A stretch of 64,000 nucleotides of DNA. Origin: AP-15 sp963700185 (lineage in GTDB: Bacteria > Pseudomonadota > Alphaproteobacteria > ATCC43930 > CGMCC-115725). The notes under the pieces were generated by a model. The model ran no database searches. It saw only the letters and a program-made list of their open reading frames with translations, and was not told where the DNA came from. Location: the NCBI GenBank assembly GCA_963700185.1, contig CAVOWP010000012.1:124001-188000 (forward strand), written 5' to 3'. Positions 16,485-25,142 of this stretch are shown piece after piece; within the stretch, counting starts at the first letter, position 1, and every line of letters starts with the position of its first letter. Made by a program: the position numbers and the translations under genes.

Positions 16485-17776
16485 CTGCTCCCTCCCTCGG
16501 ACAGCATGGAAAAGGCGCGCAGGAAGAAGTCGGGCGCGCCGAAATTGCCGGATTTGAGTGCCAACGCCAGCGCCGGCTCACCGAGGCTCCCCGGGAGACT
16601 TACGGTCCATGGCACGCCCGGATCGATCTGTCGGCCGATGCGCAGGCCGGTGACGCCGAGCGCGTGGACAATCGCCCCGGCGGTTTCGCCGCCGGCAATC
16701 ACGAACCGGCGGGCCCCCTTTGCTGCAAGGCCAGCGGCGATTGAAGCGAGCGTCTCCTCAACCAACGCGCCGGCGCGCTCGCGGCCGATCGCCTCCTGGA
16801 TCGCGGTGACCTCCTCGGGTGGCGCTGTCGCGCTGATCAGCACCGGCCGATCGCCAAGCCGCGGCGTCGCCCAGGCGAGCGCCTCCTCGGCAATCTTGCG
16901 GCCTGCGGCCGCCGCTATCGGGTCGATCGTGAAGAGCGGAGCACGTTCACGCATGTAGGCGACCTGGGCGCGCGTTGCTTCCGAGCACGAGCCGGACAGC
17001 ACCACGGCCGCGCCTGCGACCGGCGGCAGCATATCGGCGGCGGCGTTATCGCCGATTAAACCTTCGCGCCGAAAATTCTCGGGCAGCCCCAACGCGATTC
17101 CCGATCCGCCGGTGATCAGCGGGAAGCCGGCCGCGGCCTCGCCGATCGCTTCGAGATTATGGTCGTCGATCGCATCGACGATCGCGTGCCGAAAACCGGC
17201 CTGCCGCAGCGACGCAAGGGCGTCGCGGATGGCCGCCGCGCCTTGCGACACGTCGTATTGCGGTACGAGCCCGACATTGCCGCGGCACTGACGCTGCAGG
17301 ACGCGCACGAGGCTCGGGTCGTGCATCGGCGTCAACGGGTGGTCGCGCATGCTCGATTCCGACAGCAGCCCGTCGCCGACGAACAGATAGCCGAGGTAAA
17401 TTGTCCGCCCGTTTTCGGGAAAAGCCGGACAGAACAGGGTGAAGTCGGTGTCGAGCGCGTCCATCAGCGCCTCGGCCACGGGTCCGATATTGCCGGCGTC
17501 GGTCGAGTCGAAGGTCGAGCAGTATTTGAACAGGATTTGCCGCGCTCCCGCCTGCCGCAGCCAGGCGAGCGCCGCGAGGCTCTTCTCGACCGCTTCGGCG
17601 GCCGGGACCGTCCGGCTCTTCAGCGCGACGACGACCACCTCGGCATCGGCGACTTCCGTGCCCGGCCGCGGCACGTCGATCAGCTGCACCGTGCGCATCC
17701 CGCGCCGCACCAAAGTGTTGCACAAATCGGTGGCCCCGGTGAAATCGTCGGCGATTGCTCCCAGCAATACGGTCAT
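16481..17776 (-). CDS. otnK: 3-oxo-tetronate kinase OtnK (DUF1537)
   Basis: A 431-residue protein: IADDFTGATDLCNTLVRRG at the N-terminus, LFKYCSTFDSTDAGNIGPV, ITGGSGIALGLPENF in the middle, and the nucleotide-binding FVIAGGETAGAIVHALG at the C-terminus. This is the two-domain DUF1537 kinase family, shown for OtnK to phosphorylate 3-oxo-tetronates with ATP. The start at ATG 17776 lies 69 bases from the divergent otnI start, so a shared control region is likely. Confidence is high because otnC, otnI and denD flank it. Confidence 0.92.
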   Translation of the reverse strand: MTVLLGAIADDFTGATDLCNTLVRRGMRTVQLIDVPRPGTEVADAEVVVVALKSRTVPAAEAVEKSLAALAWLRQAGARQILFKYCSTFDSTDAGNIGPVAEALMDALDTDFTLFCPAFPENGRTIYLGYLFVGDGLLSESSMRDHPLTPMHDPSLVRVLQRQCRGNVGLVPQYDVSQGAAAIRDALASLRQAGFRHAIVDAIDDHNLEAIGEAAAGFPLITGGSGIALGLPENFRREGLIGDNAAADMLPPVAGAAVVLSGSCSEATRAQVAYMRERAPLFTIDPIAAAAGRKIAEEALAWATPRLGDRPVLISATAPPEEVTAIQEAIGRERAGALVEETLASIAAGLAAKGARRFVIAGGETAGAIVHALGVTGLRIGRQIDPGVPWTVSLPGSLGEPALALALKSGNFGAPDFFLRAFSMLSEGGSR

Positions 17777-17845
17777 CGCGCCCTCCCGCGGGGTGTTGTG
17801 TTACAGTAGCCTCCTGCCGTTCCGCCCGCAAACGAGGACCCTGCC

Positions 17846-18631
17846 GTGCCGAAATTCGCCGCCAATCTCAGCTTTATCTTTCAGGAAGTCGGGTTTCTCG
17901 ACCGTTTCGCCGCCGCCGCCGCGTGCGGCTTCAAGGCGGTGGAATACCTCTCGCCGTATGAGCATCGGCCCGAAGTCATCGCCGAGCAGCTGAACCGGCA
18001 TGGGCTCGTCCAGGCATTGTTCAACATGCCGCCCGGCGACTGGGCGGCGGGCGAGCGCGGCACTGCCGCCTTGGTCGGGCGCGAGCAGGAATTCCGTGAC
18101 GGGGTCGAACAGGCGCTCGGTTACGCCAAGGCGACGAACTGCAAGCTGCTGCACGCAATGGCCGGCGTGCTGCCGGCAGGAAGCGATCGCGCCGCGGCCG
18201 AGCGCGTCTATGTCGCGAATGTGCAATACGCGGCCGAGCGGCTTTCCCGCGAGGGAATCACCGTCATCATCGAGCCGATCAACAACCGCGACATCCCGGG
18301 CTATTTCCTCAACACGACGACCCAGGCGATGTCGGTGATCGAGCGGGTCGGGCACCCCAACCTCAAGCTGCAGCTCGATCTCTACCATGTGCAGATCATG
18401 GAGGGGGATCTCGCCCATCGCATGCGGGTCCTCGCCGGCCACTATCCCCATGTCCAAATCGCCGGCAACCCCGGCCGCCACGAGCCCGATGTCGGCGAGA
18501 TCAATTACCCGTTCCTCTTCGATCTGTTCGACGAGCTCGGCTATTCGGGCTGGATCGGCTGCGAGTATCGCCCCAAAGGTGAGACGCGGGCGGGTCTCGG
18601 CTGGGCAAGGCGCTACGGCATCCAGGGCTGA
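17846..18631 (+). CDS. otnI: 2-oxo-tetronate isomerase OtnI (hydroxypyruvate isomerase-like)
   Basis: A 261-residue TIM-barrel protein of the AP endonuclease 2/Hyi family: FAANLSFIFQEVGFLDRF, VIIEPINNRDIPGYFL with the metal-binding Glu, LQLDLYHVQIMEGDL, and GWIGCEYRPKGET. In the pathway it isomerises 2-oxo-tetronate to 3-oxo-tetronate before OtnK. The start is GTG 17846 with ACGAGGA upstream. denD follows after 3 bases. Confidence 0.9.
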   Translation: MPKFAANLSFIFQEVGFLDRFAAAAACGFKAVEYLSPYEHRPEVIAEQLNRHGLVQALFNMPPGDWAAGERGTAALVGREQEFRDGVEQALGYAKATNCKLLHAMAGVLPAGSDRAAAERVYVANVQYAAERLSREGITVIIEPINNRDIPGYFLNTTTQAMSVIERVGHPNLKLQLDLYHVQIMEGDLAHRMRVLAGHYPHVQIAGNPGRHEPDVGEINYPFLFDLFDELGYSGWIGCEYRPKGETRAGLGWARRYGIQG

Positions 18632-18634
18632 GCG

Positions 18635-19600
18635 ATGCGCGTCGTCATCACCGGTGGCTGCGGTTTTCTCGGTCGTCGAGTCGCATTGCAGCTGCTCGCG
18701 CGGAGAGAAGTCGACGAGCTTGTTCTGTTCGACAACGCGCCTCCGGCCTTGCCTTTGCCGGAAGACAAACGGCTGAGCGCCGTAACCGGCGACATCGCCG
18801 AGGCCGAAGCCGTGCGCCGAGTGATCTCAACCGGCACGCATTCGGTGTTCCATCTCGCCGCGGTGGTCAGCGGCCAGGCCGAAGCCGACACCGATCTCGG
18901 CTATCGCGTCAATCTCGACGGGACGCGCGCGGTGCTCGACGCCTGCCGCGCTCTAGGCGCCTGCCCGCGCGTGGTGTTCGCTAGCTCGCTCGCAGTCTAT
19001 GGCGGCGCGCTGCCGCCGGCGGTCGGCGACGACACGCCGCTGACACCACAGACCTCTTACGGCACCCAGAAGGCGATCGGCGAATTGCTGGTCAACGACT
19101 ACAGCCGCAAGGGATTTGTCGACGGCCGCGCGCTCCGGTTGCCGACGGTCGTCGTTCGGCCGGGCCGGCCCAACCGCGCCGCCTCGACCTTTGCTTCGTC
19201 GATCATCCGGGAGCCGCTCGCCGGTCACGAAGCCGTCTGCCCGGTGTCGCCCGATACGGTCATGGCGCTGGCCTCGCCGCGTCGTATCGTGGCTGGCCTG
19301 CTGCACGCCCACGATCTACCCGCCGACGTCTTCGGCACGAGCCGGTCATTACAGCTCCCCGGCTTTTCGGTCGCGGTCGGCGAGATGGCCGCCGCGGTCC
19401 GCCGTGCCGGCGGCGAGGCGGCTTATGCGCGGATCCGCTGGCAGCCCGACCCGCAGATCCAGCAGATCGTCTCCGGCTGGCCGCCAGCGCTCTTCGCACC
19501 GCACGCCGAAGCGCTCGGCTTTGCCGCCGATAGCGGCATCGACGAGGTGGTCCATGCGTTTATCGAGGACGACCTCGAGATGCAGAAACAGCTCGTTTGA
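18635..19600 (+). CDS. denD: D-erythronate dehydrogenase DenD (NAD-dependent epimerase family)
   Basis: A 321-residue extended SDR: ITGGCGFLGRR at the NAD site, HLAAVVSG, SSLAVYGG, and the catalytic YGTQK, with RLPTVVVRPGRPN following. DenD oxidises D-erythronate at C2 to 2-oxo-tetronate, the substrate of OtnI. Neighbouring otnI/otnK/otnC make this specific call well supported, although an L-threonate variant enzyme would look alike in family terms. It is convergent with kup, 11 bases apart. Confidence 0.88.
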   Translation: MRVVITGGCGFLGRRVALQLLARREVDELVLFDNAPPALPLPEDKRLSAVTGDIAEAEAVRRVISTGTHSVFHLAAVVSGQAEADTDLGYRVNLDGTRAVLDACRALGACPRVVFASSLAVYGGALPPAVGDDTPLTPQTSYGTQKAIGELLVNDYSRKGFVDGRALRLPTVVVRPGRPNRAASTFASSIIREPLAGHEAVCPVSPDTVMALASPRRIVAGLLHAHDLPADVFGTSRSLQLPGFSVAVGEMAAAVRRAGGEAAYARIRWQPDPQIQQIVSGWPPALFAPHAEALGFAADSGIDEVVHAFIEDDLEMQKQLV

Positions 19601-19611
19601 GATGGCGTCGC

Positions 19612-21519
19612 TCAGATCTCGACTTCGAGGCCCATTTCGACGACTTGGCCAGTCGGGACGCCGAAATAGGCGGCCGGCAGATTGGCGTTGAGGTGCATGG
19701 CGGCAAAAAGCCGCTCCCTCCATACCGCCATCCCGGGCACCTTCCCGCTCGCGATGACCATGACCCTTCGCGAATAAAAGGTGATCTGTTCCGGGTCGAT
19801 GCCGCGCAGGTCAAGGTCGCGGCAAGCAAGCTTTAACCCCTCCATCACGTTGGGATGTTCCATGAACCCGAAATGCAGGGTAACCCGGGTAATGCCTGCA
19901 CCAACCGGCGCGAGCTTTACGCGCTGCTCCGGTTCGACCCGCGGCGCATCGCTGCTGACCGCCGAGACCAGCAATACGCACTCGTGCAGCACACGATTGT
20001 GCCTCAGGTGATGCGTCAAGGCGAGCGGTATGCCCGAGCTTCCCGCGGTGAAGATTGCGGCGGCTCCGGGCAGGCGGAGGGGCGGGTTATCCAGGACCCA
20101 TTCGACGAACTCGTCCTCGCGCTGTCGCATCCTGGAGCGCTGGTGCTCGAGCATCTGGTACCCCGTTCGCCAGGTCAGCATCAGGAACGCGACTACGGCG
20201 GCCAACAGGAGCGGGAACCAACCGCCCGCCAGCAGCTTTGTCGCATTGGCGGCGACAAAGATAAATTCGACGACGAGCAGCGATCCGTTGACGGCCGCAA
20301 CGGCAAGCGGGTTGTAGCCCCATTGCAGGGCGACCAGGGCTGCTAGAACCGTGGTGACCGCCATCAGCATCGAGACGGCGATGCCATACGCGCCGCCGAG
20401 CGCGTCGGAGGACCCGAACGTGATGACCGCCCCGAGCGTGCCGGCGGCGAGCAGCCAATTGACCATCGGCATATAGATCTGCCCCTTCTCGTGGCTGGCC
20501 GTATGGAGGACGCGCATGCGCGGCAGAAAGCCGAGCTGAATCGCCTGCTGGGTCAACGAGTACGCGCCGGAGATGATGGCCTGCGAGGCGATGATGGTCG
20601 CAACCGTCGCGAACGCCACCATCGGATAATGTAGCCATCCCGGCGCGAGCAGATAGAACGGATTCTCGATGGCGCCGGGGTCGGCCAGGAGCAGCGCTCC
20701 CTGGCCGAAATAATTCAGGACCAGAGCGGGCAAGACCACCGCGAACCAGCCGAGGCGGACCGGGAAGCGGCCGAAATGGCCCATATCCGCATACATCGCC
20801 TCAGCGCCGGTGACCGTGAGAAAGGCGGCGCCGAGCACGGCGAAACCGATGCCCGGTCCCGCATAGAGCAGGTAGATCAGCGCATGATGCGGGCTTAGTG
20901 CGGTCAGGATCTCTGGTGCGACAATGATCCCGCGCAGACCGAGCACGCCGATCGCGATAAACCAGATCAGCATCACCGGCCCGAAGATGGTGCCGATGAA
21001 CGCCGTTCCCTTGCGTTGCACCAAGAACAGACCAACCAGGATCGCGATACTGATCGGGACGACGACCGGCGCGAGCCGGGGTGCGTCGAGCTTGAGGCCC
21101 TCCACGGCGCTCAGTACAGAAATTGCCGGCGTGATGACACCGTCGCCGTAGAGCAGCGCGGCGCCGATCAGCCCGACGATGAGGAGGGAGGCCCGCCAGC
21201 TCCCGGCCGGCGCATGGCGAACATCGAGAAGCGCCAACAGTGCGACGATGCCGCCCTCGCCGCGGTTGTCGGCACGCATGATCAGGATGGCGTATTTGAA
21301 CGAGACGACCACGATCAGTGACCAGAGGATCACCGAAGCGATGCCGATGATGGATTCGGGCGTGATCGCTCCGGAGGCATCTGCGGCCTGCTTGAACCCA
21401 TACAGCGGGCTGGTGCCGATATCGCCGTAGACGATGCCGAGCGCCGTGAGGGTCGCGGCGGCGGGCAGTTGCCGGGCTGCAATCGGGGGCAGCGCCGCCG
21501 CTTGAAGGGTTCTGGCCAT
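19612..21519 (-). CDS. kup: Low-affinity potassium transporter Kup
   Basis: A 635-residue membrane protein with the KUP signature ALGIVYGDIGTSPLYGFKQA, about 12 hydrophobic segments up to residue ~450, and a soluble C-terminal domain ending in GVPTGQVVEMGLEVEI. It imports K+ with H+ at the inner membrane. The ATG at 21519 gives a normal N-terminus. No regulatory RNA element was recognised upstream. Confidence 0.95.
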   Translation of the reverse strand: MARTLQAAALPPIAARQLPAAATLTALGIVYGDIGTSPLYGFKQAADASGAITPESIIGIASVILWSLIVVVSFKYAILIMRADNRGEGGIVALLALLDVRHAPAGSWRASLLIVGLIGAALLYGDGVITPAISVLSAVEGLKLDAPRLAPVVVPISIAILVGLFLVQRKGTAFIGTIFGPVMLIWFIAIGVLGLRGIIVAPEILTALSPHHALIYLLYAGPGIGFAVLGAAFLTVTGAEAMYADMGHFGRFPVRLGWFAVVLPALVLNYFGQGALLLADPGAIENPFYLLAPGWLHYPMVAFATVATIIASQAIISGAYSLTQQAIQLGFLPRMRVLHTASHEKGQIYMPMVNWLLAAGTLGAVITFGSSDALGGAYGIAVSMLMAVTTVLAALVALQWGYNPLAVAAVNGSLLVVEFIFVAANATKLLAGGWFPLLLAAVVAFLMLTWRTGYQMLEHQRSRMRQREDEFVEWVLDNPPLRLPGAAAIFTAGSSGIPLALTHHLRHNRVLHECVLLVSAVSSDAPRVEPEQRVKLAPVGAGITRVTLHFGFMEHPNVMEGLKLACRDLDLRGIDPEQITFYSRRVMVIASGKVPGMAVWRERLFAAMHLNANLPAAYFGVPTGQVVEMGLEVEI

Positions 21520-21821
21520 TCATGCGTCCTCCCCAACCTCCACAAGTTTTTAGCCGAAACTCCCGCAAAGGAAACAAGTGCTTGTCCGATCGCGGCATGC
21601 TTCCTGGGTCTCCGCGCGGGCGCTGGTTTTCTCTCACGTCAGCCACGCACGGTCTCCTGCGCTCAGCCAACCCGCATGCGACGGGGCGGCCGGTCAAGGC
21701 CGAGATCCTGTTCTTTATGGTATGGGCGGATGTGTCCGGCGAAGTTCCCGACGAGTCCGGCCGGACTCCCGAACCGCTTTGTCAATTTACAGCGAGGCGC
21801 CGCGCGTGGCAATTTGGCGGG

Positions 21822-22577
21822 ATGGCGGGACGGCTCGCAGGTAAACGCGCCCTGGTGACGGCGGCCGGTCAAGGGATCGGCTGCGCGGCGGCGCTGGCTT
21901 TTGCTGCCGAAGGGGCCAGTGTGCTGGCGACCGACATCGCCGAGGACAAGCTGGCGCCGCTCGCCGATGCGCTGATCGCTACCCGTCCTCTCGACGTGAC
22001 CGATGACGCGGAGATCGCGGCGCTGGCCGACGAGCTCGGCCCGCTAGACGTGTTGTTCAATTGCGCCGGCTTTGTCCATCACGGGACGATCCTCGACGCG
22101 GCTCCGGTCGAATGGGACGCGTCCTTCGTCCTCAATGTGCGTTCGATGTACCTGACGATCCGCGCGTTTCTGCCCAAGATGGTCGAGCGTGGAACCGGCG
22201 CTTCGATCATCAACATGTCGTCCACGGTGTCGTCGATCAAAGGCGCGCCGAACCGCTGCGTCTATGCCGCTACCAAAGCCGCTGTGATCGGCCTCACCAA
22301 ATCGGTGGCTGCCGACTTCATCGTGTCGGGCATACGCTGCAATGCGATCTGCCCGGGCACGATCGCGACACCCTCGCTCGAGGACCGGATCGCGGCTCAG
22401 GGGGCGCGGGTGGTCGGCGGCAGCGACGCCGCGCGGCGCGCCTTTGTCGAGCGCCAACCCTTGGGGCGGCTCGGCACGGCCGAGGAAGTCGCGGCGCTCG
22501 CCATCTACCTCGCTTCGGATGAATCGGCGTTCACCACCGGCGCGATCCACGTGATCGACGGCGGATTCACCCTCTGA
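21822..22577 (+). CDS. SDR family sugar-acid dehydrogenase (2-keto-3-deoxy-L-fuconate dehydrogenase-like)
   Basis: A 251-residue classical SDR: VTAAGQGIGCAAALAF with the variant Gly motif of the DHRS6/KDF dehydrogenase group, NCAGFVHHG, NMSSTVSSIKG, and catalytic YAATK. The C-terminus is ITGAI-like (FTTGAIHVIDGGFTL). The ATG at 21822 is chosen by alignment of the Gly motif; the reading frame extends much further upstream. The FAH-family hydrolase 19 bases downstream makes a dehydrogenase-hydrolase pair like that of the non-phosphorylative L-fucose/L-rhamnose routes. Substrate is inferred. Confidence 0.8.
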   Translation: MAGRLAGKRALVTAAGQGIGCAAALAFAAEGASVLATDIAEDKLAPLADALIATRPLDVTDDAEIAALADELGPLDVLFNCAGFVHHGTILDAAPVEWDASFVLNVRSMYLTIRAFLPKMVERGTGASIINMSSTVSSIKGAPNRCVYAATKAAVIGLTKSVAADFIVSGIRCNAICPGTIATPSLEDRIAAQGARVVGGSDAARRAFVERQPLGRLGTAEEVAALAIYLASDESAFTTGAIHVIDGGFTL

Positions 22578-22596
22578 CGCAGAGAGGAGATTTCCG

Positions 22597-23445
22597 ATGA
22601 AGCTTCTTCGCTATGGACCTGCGGGTCAGGAAAAGCCTGCCTTGCTCGACCGCGACGGCAAGATTCGCGATCTTTCGGGCGCGGTTCGCGACATCGACGG
22701 CGAGACCCTCGCCCCGGCCTCGCTCGATCGGCTGCGACGGCTCGATCCGACCACCTTGCCGCTGGTGCCCGGGGCGCCGCGGCTCGGCCCGTGCGTCGCG
22801 CGAGTGTCAAAGCTCGTCGCGATTGGCCTCAACTACCGCGCGCATGCGGCGGAGACCGGGGCGGCGATCCCCAAGGAACCGATCTTCTTCATGAAGGCGA
22901 CGACATCGATTTGCGGGCCCGATGATGACGTGATCATTCCGAAGGCCTCGCAAAAAACCGACTGGGAAGTCGAGCTCGGCATCGTGATCGGCAGCCTGGC
23001 GCGGTATGTCCCTACGCACGATGCGCGCAAATACATCGCCGGTTACTGCGTCGTGAACGACGTTTCCGAGCGCGAATTTCAGATCGAGCGCGGCGGACAA
23101 TGGACCAAGGGCAAGAGCGCCGACACCTTCGCCCCGATCGGTCCGTGGGTCGTCACCGCCGACGAGGTGCCCGACCCGGGCAAGCTCGGGCTGTGGACCG
23201 AGGTCAACGGCAAGCGGGTGCAGAACAGCAATACCTCGGACCTGATCTTCGGGATCGACGAGATCGTCAGCTATGTCAGCCATTTCATGACCTTGCTGCC
23301 GGGCGACATTATCCCGACCGGCACCCCCTCGGGTGTCGGTCTCGGCATGAAGCCGCCGCAATTCCTCAAATCCGGCGACCGAATGCGGCTGTCGGTCGAG
23401 GGTTTGGGCGAACAAAACCAGCGCCTGGTGGGGTTTAGCGGATAG
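22597..23445 (+). CDS. Fumarylacetoacetate hydrolase-family protein (2,4-diketo-3-deoxy-sugar-acid hydrolase-like)
   Basis: A 282-residue protein with an N-terminal small domain and the FAH fold: IGLNYRAHAAETG, EPIFFMKATTSICGP, metal ligands in WEVELGIVIG and VVNDVSEREFQ, and GDIIPTGTPSGVGLG. These enzymes hydrolyse C-C bonds of 2,4-diketo acids using Mg. Paired with the SDR upstream, it could cleave 2,4-diketo-3-deoxy-L-fuconate or rhamnonate to pyruvate and lactate. A good GAGAGGAG ribosome site precedes the ATG. Confidence 0.85.
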   Translation: MKLLRYGPAGQEKPALLDRDGKIRDLSGAVRDIDGETLAPASLDRLRRLDPTTLPLVPGAPRLGPCVARVSKLVAIGLNYRAHAAETGAAIPKEPIFFMKATTSICGPDDDVIIPKASQKTDWEVELGIVIGSLARYVPTHDARKYIAGYCVVNDVSEREFQIERGGQWTKGKSADTFAPIGPWVVTADEVPDPGKLGLWTEVNGKRVQNSNTSDLIFGIDEIVSYVSHFMTLLPGDIIPTGTPSGVGLGMKPPQFLKSGDRMRLSVEGLGEQNQRLVGFSG

Positions 23446-23488
23446 TCGCCGGCGGGCTCCCGGCGGCCTCATCGAAGGGGCGGCCTCA

Positions 23489-23589
23489 TCGAATTGAATG
23501 GGTGGCGCTAGCGCGATGTGAGTGCTAGCGCAATGCGGCGTATTTACGCTATGATTTAGTGTCCCATGCGCTCGCCCCATTCAATTCGA
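23489..23589. promoter_or_regulatory. Long-range inverted repeat spanning the cold-shock gene leader
   Basis: A perfect 14-bp inverted repeat, TCGAATTGAATGGG (23489-23502) and CCCATTCAATTCGA (23576-23589), brackets about 73 bases that include two GCTAGCGC motifs. The right arm ends 14 bases before the cold-shock ATG, so pairing in the mRNA would hold the leader closed near the ribosome site AGAGGA. Confidence 0.5.
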
Positions 23590-23603
23590 CGTTTAGAGGA
23601 CCT

Positions 23604-24131
23604 ATGTACGACCGCCGCCCCGGCTTTTTCCGCGAAGACCTTCCCCCCGGTCGTCGCGTCGAAGCCAAAGTCAAGTGGTTCAACACCAGCAAGGGTTTCG
23701 GGTTCGTCACACCGTCCGACGGATCCCAGGATGCGTTCCTGCCGATGGCGATCCTGCGTCGCGCCGGCTATGAGGACGTCCACGAAGGCGCTTCGATCAT
23801 CTGCGAGGTCAGCGCCGGGGCGAAAGGCCCGCTGGTGACGACCGTCTTGAATGTCGACAACAGCACCGCGGTGACGCCCCAGAGCGGAGGCGGCGGCATG
23901 GACCGCCGTGGCCCCCGGCCTTCCCAGAGCATGGAAGGCGCGGTGAAATGGTTCGAGCCCGAAAAGGGCTACGGCTTCATTTCTCCGGACGGCGGCGGCA
24001 AGGATGTGTTCATCCACATCACCGCGCTGCGCCGCAGCGGCGTCAACGCGCTCGATCCCGGCCAGCGGGTCAGGGTCGAGGTGGTCGACGGCAAGAAAGG
24101 CCTCGAAGCCGAGCGCATCACCCTCATCTGA
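23604..24131 (+). CDS. Double cold-shock domain protein
   Basis: A 175-residue protein with two CSDs. The first (VKWFNTSKGFGFVTPSDG, then DAFLPMAILRRAG) lacks the usual FVH of RNP2; the second is canonical (VKWFEPEKGYGFISPDGG and DVFIHITALRRSG). They are joined by a Gly-rich linker. Two-domain CSPs are characteristic of alphaproteobacteria and act as RNA chaperones. The ATG at 23604 follows AGAGGA; a GTG at 23559 would add 15 residues and is less likely. Confidence 0.9.
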   Translation: MYDRRPGFFREDLPPGRRVEAKVKWFNTSKGFGFVTPSDGSQDAFLPMAILRRAGYEDVHEGASIICEVSAGAKGPLVTTVLNVDNSTAVTPQSGGGGMDRRGPRPSQSMEGAVKWFEPEKGYGFISPDGGGKDVFIHITALRRSGVNALDPGQRVRVEVVDGKKGLEAERITLI

Positions 24132-24219
24132 GGGTGCCGGTGAGGGTGCCGGCTCCTTCGAGGTGACAGAGGAAGTCGCGGTCCCGCGAGATTGGGCCGC
24201 GACCCATCTCCTAGTGCGC

Positions 24220-24370
24220 TGACATTTTTCTGCCCAATTATCGCCAGAGCTTCCGCTGCCAGTTTTTCGACAAGTTGGCGCGCCGGCAAGTCGCGCACCA
24301 ACGGCGCAGCCTGACCCGCCCAGAACGGCAAGAAGGGCGCACGAGCCTCGGCAATTGTGAAACACGGCAG
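24220..24370 (-). pseudogene. C-terminal remnant of nitronate monooxygenase
   Basis: The reverse strand encodes IAEARAPFLPFWAGQAAPLV followed by RDLPARQLVEKLAAEALAII. This is the usual C-terminal end of nitronate monooxygenase (NMO, 2-nitropropane dioxygenase) proteins. The barrel and FMN site are missing and the frame reads on without the expected stop, so this is a stump left by a deletion. Confidence 0.5.
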
Positions 24371-24493
24371 ATGTCTTCGGCAGGATCTGCCGGTTTATAA
24401 GTTTAAAATCAACACTCATATTGCGCGAGCGATCAAGGCGATCAGGCGGGTGTGAGGACTGGCAGTACTCAACAGCGCTGCCCGGAAGAAGTG

Positions 24494-24938
24494 ATGCGCT
24501 GGAACGAGCTCAGTGAAGAAGATTGTTCAATGGCACGCACGGTCTCGGTCATCCGCGACCGCTGGACCCCGTTGATTTTACGGGACTGCTTTTTGCGCGT
24601 CCGCCATCTCGAGGATTTCCAGAATCGCCTCGTGATCACGCGGCCGATTCTGGCCAGCCGCCTCAAAAAGCTGGTCGACGAGTTCGTGCTCACCAAAGTG
24701 CCCTACCAGCAGCGGCCGACGCGTTATGAACACCGCCTCCACGCCGAAAGGGCTCGACCTCTACCCGATCGTGATGTCGGTCGTCCACTGGGGCGACGTC
24801 CACATGGCCGGGAAGAAAGGGCGGCCGCTGTTGCACACCCACGATCTCTGCGGCAAGGATTTCGACCCGGTCATGGTGTGTTCCGAATGCGGTGAGCCGC
24901 TCGTGGCAAGGCAGGTTCATGTCCATCGCGGCCCGGGC
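24494..24938 (+). pseudogene. HxlR-family transcriptional regulator, frameshifted
   Basis: ATG 24494 behind GGAAGAAG gives MRWNELSEEDCSMARTVSVI then RDRWTPLILRDCFLRVRHLE, the HxlR winged-helix start. The sequence is in frame to RPTRYEHRL near 24738, then the family pattern continues one frame over as TPKGLDLYPIVMSVVHWGD and VCSECGEPL. Removing one C at about 24738-24740 (CTCCACG to CTCACG) restores it. The end is set where homology-like sequence fades. It lies just upstream of coxMSL and may have regulated it. Either a decayed gene or a sequence error. Confidence 0.75.
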
Positions 24939-25142
24939 ACCAAGAGCCCGAGAAATCTGCCGCTGGGCAGCGATCTTCCAGGCGCCCGCCGTGTCGCGAA
25001 GGAGGGGCAACGAATTTGCGGTAGGCCGGCAGACACGTCTCCCACGGCCGGCAGGGCCGGATTCCCACAATTGCTTCAATGCTGGATAGAGCGATGGGAG
25101 TGGGCTAAAGAGTGGGACAACGAATTATGGGAGGAACGCAAA

